From contig JALOBK010000001.1 in assembly GCA_023228325.1 (NCBI GenBank), forward strand, positions 496,001-560,000: a DNA stretch of 64,000 nt, in the 5' to 3' direction. This document shows, piece by piece, positions 1 to 7,591 of this stretch (positions are counted from its first letter, which is position 1; each line of letters begins with the position of its first letter). Source of the stretch: a bacterium (GTDB taxonomy: Bacteria > Auribacterota > UBA6266). The notes below the pieces were generated by a model, which made no database searches, was not told the origin of the DNA, and saw only the letters and a list, made by a program, of their open reading frames with translations. The position numbers were made by a program, and so were the translations under genes.

Positions 1-616
1 TGCTTTTTAACGTGAATTCGCTGATGACCAGTCCTTTTTCGGAAATTTTTCCGGCAAACTTACCGTTTTCCCGCGGATAGACATTGAGAATCCCGCTTCC
101 AAGAACAGCAACTGTCGCACCGCCCGCATCCAACGCTCCTTTGTGGGCGCTTATATCAATTCCCCTTGCCAAACCGCTGACAATATTTATTCCTCTTGAA
201 GCCGCTTCATAGCTTATTTTATACGCTGTTTTTTTCCCGTAATCGCTTGCCCTGCGGGAACCGACAATGGCAACAGACGGTTTTAAAAGACATGAAAGGT
301 TTCCCCTCGCATATATGACAGGCGGCGGCTGCCGGAGATTCAGCAATGAATCAGGATATTCCCTGTCAATAACAGTGATTGCGTGAATTCCGTTCTCCTC
401 GCATAACTCTTTCTCAGCCCGCAAATCAAAACATTCTTCATTTCTTTTAATGATGCTGATTTCATCTCGGGAAAGAGCGGAGTTTTTCAATCCTGCCGTT
501 CCGTTAACCTTGAATAAATCGGCGGGATTACCGACCGCATCCAGTATTTTTCTTATCTTGACCGGGCCAAAACCCGGAAGCGCGTTCAAAATAATGATAG
601 CATCACGATCTGTCAT
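1..616 (-). CDS. dprA: DNA processing protein DprA (3' end cut by window edge)
   Basis: DprA/Smf loads RecA onto incoming single-stranded DNA during natural transformation. The visible 205 residues hold an N-terminal helix-hairpin-helix-like stretch (LNALPGFGPVKIRKIL) and then the start of the DprA Rossmann fold with the signatures GSRRASDYG and SGLARGID, followed by VAVLGSGILNVYP. The ATG at 616 gives the usual N-terminus; the ribosome site ahead of it (GTGGGA) is weak. It lies downstream of aroB on the same strand, 96 bases away, with nothing recognisable in that gap. The reading frame is open to base 1, so the C-terminal part is outside the window. Confidence 0.93.
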   Translation of the reverse strand, partial: MTDRDAIIILNALPGFGPVKIRKILDAVGNPADLFKVNGTAGLKNSALSRDEISIIKRNEECFDLRAEKELCEENGIHAITVIDREYPDSLLNLRQPPPVIYARGNLSCLLKPSVAIVGSRRASDYGKKTAYKISYEAASRGINIVSGLARGIDISAHKGALDAGGATVAVLGSGILNVYPRENGKFAGKISEKGLVISEFTLKS

Positions 617-712
617 CGCATCCCACTTTTCGCTAAACCCGGAATAATAATGACGCTAAAATACCTGTTGTAAATAAAATCTTCAAGGAAAATCTGACAT
701 ATGGCCGGAAAA

Positions 713-1804
713 TCAGATAAAAACCGAATCAACAGCTTTCAATATCAAGGCATCATCAACATCGTCCGTTATTATAACCCTGCCGATTTTTACGGGAAGG
801 ACGAATCTGATTTTGCCGTCTTTAACTTTTTTATCATTCTTAAGAGCCCTGATAATATCCCCCGGACTGAATTTCGACTGTGACACCGGAAGACCGGCAT
901 CCCGAAGCAGTCTGTTCTGTCTTTCAAGTTCTTTTTCCGGAAATATCCCCTTTAATACCGCTATGCGCCCCGCAACAGACATACCTATGGAAACAGCCTG
1001 GCCGTGCAAAACAGACCTGTACGAAGAAAGGGATTCAATAGCATGGGCTACCGTATGCCCGTAGTTGAGGATCGCCCTCAGCCCGGATTCCTTCTCGTCT
1101 TTCGAAACTACTTCCGCCTTAATCCTGCAGGAAACGGCGATCATCTTGATCAGCAGATTTTTATCCCCGGCAAGGATACCCTTCAGGTTTTCCTCAAGGA
1201 ATCCGAAATAATCCGCATCTTTTATGACCCCGTGTTTAATAATCTCCGACATGCCTTCCGCAAACACATCCTTCTCCAGGGAATCAAGGACATCAACGTC
1301 TATAAATACCGCTTTGGGCTGATAAAAGGTCCCTATGAGATTTTTTCCCGAAGGAAGATTAACCGCCGTTTTGCCGCCGATACCGGCGTCAACCTGCGCG
1401 AGCAAAGTAGTCGGAACCTGGATAAACGGGATTCCCCTCATATATATTGAAGCGGCGAATCCGGTTAAGTCTCCTATTACGCCGCCTCCCAGAGCCATGA
1501 GGGAATGAGTTCTGTCTATATTGTTTTTGATAAGCTCTTCGCAGATATGTTTTGCGGCTTCCACTGATTTCTGCTCTTCTCCGTCCGGAAGCGCAACAGT
1601 CACGACTCTGAAACCGGACCGCTTCAGCGAAGCCCTCGCTCTTTCAAGGTAAAGAGGGGCCACGATATCATTGGTTATAACTGCAACAGTGCTTCCCTGC
1701 AATACGTCCTTAACATATGCGCCGATATTATCCATCAGTCCCCTGCCTATACTGACAGAATAACTGTTCTTGCCGAGCTTCACGATAATTTTTTCCTGTT
1801 TCAT
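713..1804 (-). CDS. aroB: 3-dehydroquinate synthase
   Basis: Second step of the shikimate pathway: converts DAHP to 3-dehydroquinate, using NAD and a divalent metal in the cytoplasm. The 363 residues match the family length. Visible motifs are the glycine-rich GGGVIGDLTGF with the conserved VPTTLLAQVDAGIGGKTAVN stretch behind it, and the metal-ligand regions EGMSEIIKHG, NYGHTVAHAIE and HGQAVSIGM (Glu, His, His in characterised enzymes). The ATG at 1804 is preceded by AGGGAG nine bases away. It is divergent from the PLD gene at 1910 and probably cotranscribed with dprA. aroC, aroK and aroE lie elsewhere in the window, so the pathway is dispersed. Confidence 0.97.
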   Translation of the reverse strand: MKQEKIIVKLGKNSYSVSIGRGLMDNIGAYVKDVLQGSTVAVITNDIVAPLYLERARASLKRSGFRVVTVALPDGEEQKSVEAAKHICEELIKNNIDRTHSLMALGGGVIGDLTGFAASIYMRGIPFIQVPTTLLAQVDAGIGGKTAVNLPSGKNLIGTFYQPKAVFIDVDVLDSLEKDVFAEGMSEIIKHGVIKDADYFGFLEENLKGILAGDKNLLIKMIAVSCRIKAEVVSKDEKESGLRAILNYGHTVAHAIESLSSYRSVLHGQAVSIGMSVAGRIAVLKGIFPEKELERQNRLLRDAGLPVSQSKFSPGDIIRALKNDKKVKDGKIRFVLPVKIGRVIITDDVDDALILKAVDSVFI

Positions 1805-1909
1805 CTATATTACTCCCTGTCTGGATAAATATACCAAATTTAACGGGAAATAAAAAATTAAATTAAAAAATAATGGATTTTTTTGCCATGAGATACTATT
1901 CTTATTATT

Positions 1910-2908
1910 ATGAAAAAGATATTTATCTGCGCCGGTTTGCTGCTGTTATCATGCAGGATAACAACATCCTGCCCGGCCGAAGATGTTGTGCCTGTCAATA
2001 ACTCCGATTACGGGGCCGTGCTGGAAAGAGAAATCGCGCTTACAAGAAAAAACATTTATATAATCCATTATTCTTTCTATGACAGCGGAACCCCGGGGAA
2101 GCTGATAAAGTTATTGAAAGACGCTTCGATAAAGGGAGTGGATGTAAAAATACTGCTGGATGACAATTCCAGGCACAGCAAATCATTTGTCAAAAAATAT
2201 TCTTCATATTTCAAAATCAAACTTGACTCTCCCGAAAAGACAACCCATTGCAAACTGATAATATTTGACTCAAACAGGGTGCTGATAGGCTCAACCAACC
2301 TCAGCGATAATTCAATAAGAAATAATAATGAAACAAATGTTTTGATTTATTCTCAGGATACCGCAAACTATTTCACGGATTATTTCAAGGAGATGTGGAG
2401 AAAATCGGACGAAGATATAACTATCGGGAAAAACGGCTCCGCATCTATAGAACCTCTTGCAGACAGGGACATATACCCCGCATTAATAAGCCTCATCTCG
2501 GCAACAAAGGATCGTTTATATGTCTGCGCATATATTGTCAATTCGGACCACGAAAAACCGGATGACAAAACCAAATCAATTCTCGATGAGATTATAAAGG
2601 CTAAAAACCGCGGCGCTGAAATCAAATTTATTATGGAAAAAAATGATATGGACGATTATGTAAACGCCATCAACAAAAACACGTTTGCCTACCTTAAGAA
2701 AAACGGCATCGATGTCCGATTCGACAACCCCGAGACTATCACCCACGCAAAACTGCTGATATCAGACAATAAAGTAATGCTGGGTTCCGCCAACTGGGGA
2801 TACGGAGGCCTCAATCTTTATCATGAATCGGGCGTTATCATTAATATTCCCGAGGTGACGGCGGGTTATGCCGTTTACTTCAATGAATTATGGGAAAACA
2901 GCAAATGA
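1910..2908 (+). CDS. Phospholipase D-family protein, exported, two HKD motifs
   Basis: The PLD superfamily covers phospholipases, cardiolipin synthases and nucleases that work through a covalent phospho-histidine. Two HxKx4D motifs are present: THCKLIIFDSNRVLIGSTN near residue 115 and THAKLLISDNKVMLGSANW near residue 285, so a single chain can form a full active site. The N-terminus is a short signal peptide with a possible lipobox (LLSC at residues 12-15; Leu at the -2 position is not ideal), suggesting a lipoprotein or periplasmic protein. The 332-residue two-domain form is closer to Nuc/PLD-like exported proteins than to membrane-anchored cardiolipin synthases. The next gene overlaps it (ATGA), implying coupled translation. 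No clear ribosome site is seen before the ATG. Substrate is unknown. Confidence 0.82.
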   Translation: MKKIFICAGLLLLSCRITTSCPAEDVVPVNNSDYGAVLEREIALTRKNIYIIHYSFYDSGTPGKLIKLLKDASIKGVDVKILLDDNSRHSKSFVKKYSSYFKIKLDSPEKTTHCKLIIFDSNRVLIGSTNLSDNSIRNNNETNVLIYSQDTANYFTDYFKEMWRKSDEDITIGKNGSASIEPLADRDIYPALISLISATKDRLYVCAYIVNSDHEKPDDKTKSILDEIIKAKNRGAEIKFIMEKNDMDDYVNAINKNTFAYLKKNGIDVRFDNPETITHAKLLISDNKVMLGSANWGYGGLNLYHESGVIINIPEVTAGYAVYFNELWENSK

Positions 2909-4398
2909 GAATAAGTCTCTCTGACCCCAAAAAGTTCTTTGTGTTTTCCCTGTTGATTATATTCACGCTGATAACTATTCTGGTCTTTATCCAACACTCC
3001 CTGGAAAACATTAATTCCTTCTGGGAAATAGAACTCGGCGAAGGGATTACCTTAAATGAAGTTTACAGATTAAACGCCGGTCTCCCGATTTATAAAAGCC
3101 TGGACACTTATCCGCTCATACAGGTTTGTTATCCTCCCCTTTCTTTGTGGTTGATGTCTCTTATTATTCCGGAGAATCCGGATTTTATGTTCGGCGCATG
3201 CAGGATTCTTGTTTTCATCTCATCGCTTGCGGTATCATTGATCATCTTCCTCATTATTAAAAACCTGACCGACAACTGGTTTTCGGCTTTTATGGGACTG
3301 GGGATTTATTTCTCATTTACACATATACTGATGTGGGGTTCATTGCTGCGCGTAGATTTTCCGGGAATCCTCCTTATGATGTTTTCCTTATACCTGTTTA
3401 TGCTTACCGAAAATAGAAACGGTTTTTTAAGATACCTTTTCGCATTCCCTTTGATACTGGGACTGCTTGCAAAACATTCACTTCTCGCCGTGCCCGCAGG
3501 CCTTTTCACATTCTGCCTGCTTGAAAAGGATGGCAGGAGATTGCTGGCTCTTATAGGCAGTTTTGCCGCCGCAGGCATTATTTTCGTAATAATAAACATA
3601 ACAACCCGCGGAGAATTTTTCCGGCACATATTTCTATATACATCGCCCATATGGAGCATCGACCTCTTGATTCTGCAGCTGCCGCCGGTCATAGTAGATT
3701 TCATTCTGTATGTCCCGATTCTTTTTTTCTGGTTCGCCGGTAAATTGCGGCTTTATAAGAAATACCTGCTTCTCTCAATCCTGCTGGTATTTTCCGCTCT
3801 TGAACTGTTCGCGATGAGCAGGGTCTGGTGCACATCAAATTTCAGCCTGGAGTTATTCTGCATCCTTTCCGTCATTATCCCTGTCGCGGCGTTTGAACTG
3901 GAAAAACATTATAAAAACCTTATCGCTTTAACATATATCCTTCTTGCGATAATCAGCTCTTTCATCATAAGAAACTCCTACTATGCGGCCAATCCGATGT
4001 ATTCCTACCACCTGTACAGACACAAAAGCAATCTTTATGAAACGCCGAAAATCATCTCAAAAATAAAAAAAGAACCCGGCGATGTGCTGACACAGAAAGC
4101 CAGCTGGTCTTTGTTAAGCGGTAAAAAATTTATTTTCGACCCGATGGCAATGAGCCTGCTTGAGCAAAAAGGCCTATGGGACCAAAATAATTTCCTGAAG
4201 GACATCAAAAACAAAAAGTTTTCCCTTATCGTGTTAAGATTTAATGTGTCTGACTGGCCGAATGTCGACAGTAAATATGATTTTACGGATGAAATCCCTT
4301 TTGCGATAAAACAAAATTACGACCTTGATGGGATTGTGTATGACGCCTTTATTTATAAACCTAAACCTGAAAATAAAATTATCCAGAAACGGAAATAG
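2905..4398 (+). CDS. GT-C fold membrane glycosyltransferase (GT39/GT83-like), copy 1
   Basis: A multi-pass membrane protein of about 497 residues with roughly ten hydrophobic segments and a hydrophilic C-terminal part. The first external loop carries ELGEGITLNEVYRL followed by YPLIQVCYPPLSLWL; acidic residues in this loop are the catalytic and metal-binding site in GT-C enzymes, which use polyprenyl-phosphate sugars. It is a clear paralogue of the next gene (same loop, IYK, YPxIQVCYPPL and RxDFPGI motifs). I chose the ATG at 2905, which overlaps the upstream stop as ATGA and has TGGGAA ahead of it; an in-frame ATG at 2890 has no ribosome site. Donor and acceptor cannot be told from sequence. 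Confidence 0.78.
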   Translation: MRISLSDPKKFFVFSLLIIFTLITILVFIQHSLENINSFWEIELGEGITLNEVYRLNAGLPIYKSLDTYPLIQVCYPPLSLWLMSLIIPENPDFMFGACRILVFISSLAVSLIIFLIIKNLTDNWFSAFMGLGIYFSFTHILMWGSLLRVDFPGILLMMFSLYLFMLTENRNGFLRYLFAFPLILGLLAKHSLLAVPAGLFTFCLLEKDGRRLLALIGSFAAAGIIFVIINITTRGEFFRHIFLYTSPIWSIDLLILQLPPVIVDFILYVPILFFWFAGKLRLYKKYLLLSILLVFSALELFAMSRVWCTSNFSLELFCILSVIIPVAAFELEKHYKNLIALTYILLAIISSFIIRNSYYAANPMYSYHLYRHKSNLYETPKIISKIKKEPGDVLTQKASWSLLSGKKFIFDPMAMSLLEQKGLWDQNNFLKDIKNKKFSLIVLRFNVSDWPNVDSKYDFTDEIPFAIKQNYDLDGIVYDAFIYKPKPENKIIQKRK

Positions 4399-4404
4399 GC
4401 CGCT

Positions 4405-5928
4405 ATGAAAGAATTGAATCTGTCCTCCGAACAGACTGTTTTGGCTGTTCTGCTTGTAATAATAATAATAGCCGTCCCTTGTTACAGGTTCCTTTCTTAC
4501 TCCATCGATTCTGTTTTCTACCCGACAGAAATAGATCCGGGTGAAGGCATAACACTCAATGAAGCTTATATGATAAAGGGAAACATGCCGATTTATAAGG
4601 ATATTGACAGCTATCCTTACATCCAGGTCTGTTATCCCCCGTTATACCTGTGGTTCTTATCAATTATAATGCCCGAAAATACACTGACATATTACGCCAT
4701 CGGCAGGGTCATGGCTCTTATAAGCTCAATAGGCGTCGCGCTGCTTATATATCTTATCCTGAAGCATTATACAAAAAGTTACCTGATAAGCATTGTGGGT
4801 ATAGGTATTTATGTCTCGTCACTACTCATTATTCAATGGAGCTCCCTCGCAAGAATCGATTTCCCGGGAATATTTATGATGATGCTGGGTTTGTTCATGT
4901 ACATAAAAAATCTCGAAAATAAAAACACAATCGCAAGATTCTATGTAATCCCCCTTATATGCGGCATACTAATCAAACACACCCTGATAGCAGTCCCCCT
5001 TTCCATTATATCCGCAAGCATCCTTTCCAAAGATGAAGAGAACATAAGAACGGTTCTTTTCGGTTTCATAATAACGGCAATAACATTTTTAACGATAAAC
5101 TTTTTTACCGACAACGGTTTTTTTAACCATATTTTTATTTTTTCGAGCAGCTTCTGGGATATAAATTTAATTCTGAGAAAGTTCTTTATAATAAATATCC
5201 TGATGGCTTTGCCGTTTATAACAATCTGGTTCGCCGACAAGAGCCGTTTCTACAAGAAATATTCTTTGCTGACATTCCTGGTTATTTTCTCGCTCATCGA
5301 AACTTTCGCGATGGCGCGGGAAGGATGCAATACAAACTTCAGGCTTGAGTTCAGCATCGCCATGACAATAATAATATCAATCCTCCTTTTTGAGTTTTTA
5401 AATGCCAGACATCTCTTCGGCGCTGTTATGCTTTATATTTTAATTCTTCTTTCATGGTTTTTCCCAAATGGAGAACCCAGAAAACTTGCGGAGTGGAAAA
5501 ATTACCATGCTTTACAGAAAAGGGTGGATAATATAAACCGGATCATAAAAAAATCGGAAGGGCCGGTCCTCACGCATTACGCCTGCTGGGCGCTGTTTAA
5601 CGACAAGGATTTTCTTTTTGACTCTTTCGGTATGAGCTCAATGTCATGGGCAAAACTCTGGGATGAAAAACCGGTTATTGATGATATCAAAAACAGTAAA
5701 TTCTCCCTGATCATCCTCCAGAAATCCGTGGACACGCCCCAGTATGAACCCGGATACCGCACATGGACAGGGCAAATCCTGAGAACAATCAGGGATTCTT
5801 ACAAGTTATACAAAGAAGATATCGGCACGTACATCTATATACCCAAAAAGGCGCAGCAGAAACAGGATAAAGACAGCCGTCAGAACAAAGGCTATATTAC
5901 AGGAAAAAGACCGCCGAAGATAAGATAG
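4405..5928 (+). CDS. GT-C fold membrane glycosyltransferase (GT39/GT83-like), copy 2
   Basis: 507 residues, multi-pass membrane protein and close paralogue of the gene 6 bases upstream. It shares EIDPGEGITLNEAY, YPYIQVCYPPLYLWF, ARIDFPGIFMMM and a C-terminal segment with similar spacing (VLTHYACWALFNDKDFLFD), which points to tandem duplication followed by divergence. As with copy 1, acidic residues in the first loop suggest a polyprenyl-phosphate-sugar-dependent transferase acting outside the membrane. The tail is basic and lysine-rich. It ends one base before the convergent GT2 gene, leaving no room for a terminator. Confidence 0.77.
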   Translation: MKELNLSSEQTVLAVLLVIIIIAVPCYRFLSYSIDSVFYPTEIDPGEGITLNEAYMIKGNMPIYKDIDSYPYIQVCYPPLYLWFLSIIMPENTLTYYAIGRVMALISSIGVALLIYLILKHYTKSYLISIVGIGIYVSSLLIIQWSSLARIDFPGIFMMMLGLFMYIKNLENKNTIARFYVIPLICGILIKHTLIAVPLSIISASILSKDEENIRTVLFGFIITAITFLTINFFTDNGFFNHIFIFSSSFWDINLILRKFFIINILMALPFITIWFADKSRFYKKYSLLTFLVIFSLIETFAMAREGCNTNFRLEFSIAMTIIISILLFEFLNARHLFGAVMLYILILLSWFFPNGEPRKLAEWKNYHALQKRVDNINRIIKKSEGPVLTHYACWALFNDKDFLFDSFGMSSMSWAKLWDEKPVIDDIKNSKFSLIILQKSVDTPQYEPGYRTWTGQILRTIRDSYKLYKEDIGTYIYIPKKAQQKQDKDSRQNKGYITGKRPPKIR

Positions 5929-5929
5929 C

Positions 5930-6871
5930 TTACTCTCCCCGTTTAATCAAACCCGCAAAAAATCCGCTGTTCCACGATATAAATCCGGCGGCGGCCAGGC
6001 CGGCCATCACAGTATCAAAGCCGGTAAATACCAGCAGGGATAACGCAAGTAACACATTAAACAGAAGAAAAGCGGGAAAACCCGAAAAACATAATAAGAT
6101 GATATAAACAACCGTTATCGCCAGCAACGCCGACGGGACAAGATAAATCTTCCTGAATACCCGGTGTTTTTTCATAAGTAAAGACTGAACCAGCCCGTAA
6201 TTATAAAGCTTGGACATAAAAACCGAAAACTTACCCGGAGGATAATGCATGACTACCGATTCAGGATTAAAAAAAATTTTATATCCTTTTTTCTTCATTC
6301 TGATGTCAAGGTCAATATCTTCTCCCGGCCACATTCCCTCTTTGAAGCCTCTCAGTTCAAGGAACGCCTCGCGCCTGTACATAACATTGCAGGACGGATT
6401 ATGCGACACTTCAACCGGTCCCCGGAAACTATCTTTCTTCATATAATCGGTAAGAGAAACCGCTTTCCTGTACAATTTGAATATTCTTCTCTCAAAATCA
6501 GAGGCGTCAGGCGGTAATTTTTGTGTGCCGCCGCAGGAAACAGCTTCAGGTTTTTCAATGAATACCCTGTGCAATTCATAGAGCCAATTTTCGTCCGCAA
6601 CACAGTCTGAGTCGGTAAAAGCCACAAATTCGGAGCCGCATTTTTTCACGGCGATATTACGTCCGCAGGAAGGCCCCTTATGTTCACTCGAAACGATCCT
6701 GACTTCAGGGTATTTTTCCCTTATAAAACTGCCCGAATCAAACGATAAGCCGTCATCAACCAGAATTACATCGAATCCAAGCCCCTTCTGGTTGAATACA
6801 GACTCCAGGCATTTCCCGATATATTCAGGGTATCCCTTTGCCGCTATTATCACTGATATTCCTTCAGCCAT
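5930..6871 (-). CDS. Family 2 glycosyltransferase with C-terminal membrane segments
   Basis: The catalytic GT-A domain spans about residues 1-230 and the C-terminus has two or three hydrophobic segments. Visible motifs are SVIIAAKGYPEYIGKCLESV, the nucleotide-binding ILVDDG, the metal-binding TDSDC (DxD type) and PGEDIDLDIRMKKKGY, the ED-type acceptor-site motif. This layout fits inverting GT2 enzymes that add sugars to a membrane-bound lipid or polysaccharide. I prefer the ATG at 6871; an in-frame GTG at 6880 is possible, and neither has a good ribosome site. It is last in the minus-strand group after the STT3 and polyprenyl-phosphate sugar synthase genes, so it probably helps build the lipid-linked glycan. 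Confidence 0.8.
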   Translation of the reverse strand: MAEGISVIIAAKGYPEYIGKCLESVFNQKGLGFDVILVDDGLSFDSGSFIREKYPEVRIVSSEHKGPSCGRNIAVKKCGSEFVAFTDSDCVADENWLYELHRVFIEKPEAVSCGGTQKLPPDASDFERRIFKLYRKAVSLTDYMKKDSFRGPVEVSHNPSCNVMYRREAFLELRGFKEGMWPGEDIDLDIRMKKKGYKIFFNPESVVMHYPPGKFSVFMSKLYNYGLVQSLLMKKHRVFRKIYLVPSALLAITVVYIILLCFSGFPAFLLFNVLLALSLLVFTGFDTVMAGLAAAGFISWNSGFFAGLIKRGE

Positions 6872-6894
6872 AAAAACCACGCGGGTACTGCAGT

Positions 6895-7587
6895 TTAATC
6901 ATTGCCGGACTTCTTAAAAATGAATTTTATGTGGCGCCAGGCATCGGGCAGGGCTCTCAGTTTCGACTTCCCCTCACGGGGGAAATAATTCACGGGTACT
7001 TCTTCGATGGACATATGATTGTTTATCGCCTCCATGACCATTTCAGCCGCAAATTCCATCCCTTTGCATTTAAGATCCATCTTTTCATAAGCTCTTCTTG
7101 TAAAAGCCCTCATCCCGCAGTGAATGTCGGAAATTTTTGTCTTAAAAACCATCCTGTACAATCCGGAAAGCACCGGATTGCCGAAATACCTGTTAAAAAA
7201 AGGCATGGAACCTTTATGTATCCTGCCCTTGAACCTGTTGCCTATAACAAAATCAACATCTCTTCTCAGAGGGTTGATAAACTTCGGTATTTCAGAAAAA
7301 TCATATGTATTATCCCCATCCGCTATTATTATAAGATCTCCCTTCGCTTCTTTCAGCCCCGTAATATACGCGGATCCATAACCCTCTTCATTCTCAAAAA
7401 CGACTTTTGCCCCCGCAGATAAAGCTATTTCGCCTGTTTTGTCGTCCGAACCGTTATCAACGACAATAATTTCACCCTTAATATTTTCTTTTTTAAATAC
7501 TCTTTTCGTTTTTTCCAGGCAAATTTTGATACCCGCTTCTTCATTCAGGCATGGTATTACAACAGATATTTCCGGATTGCCGCTCAT
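6895..7587 (-). CDS. Polyprenyl-phosphate glycosyltransferase, DPM1-like GT2
   Basis: 230 residues, a single soluble GT-A domain. It starts SVVIPCLNEEAGIK, has the UDP/GDP-sugar site VVDNGSDDKT, the metal motif IADGDNTYDFSEIP, and HCGMRAFTRRAYEKM. These are hallmarks of dolichyl/polyprenyl-phosphate mannose or glucose synthases, which make a lipid-phosphate sugar on the cytoplasmic face. It has no C-terminal membrane anchor, as in the short DPM1 type. It lies 4 bases after the STT3 gene and 23 bases before the other GT2 gene. Its product would be a natural donor for the GT-C enzymes across the convergent junction; this link is inferred from context. Confidence 0.85.
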   Translation of the reverse strand: MSGNPEISVVIPCLNEEAGIKICLEKTKRVFKKENIKGEIIVVDNGSDDKTGEIALSAGAKVVFENEEGYGSAYITGLKEAKGDLIIIADGDNTYDFSEIPKFINPLRRDVDFVIGNRFKGRIHKGSMPFFNRYFGNPVLSGLYRMVFKTKISDIHCGMRAFTRRAYEKMDLKCKGMEFAAEMVMEAINNHMSIEEVPVNYFPREGKSKLRALPDAWRHIKFIFKKSGND

Positions 7588-7591
7588 TCCA

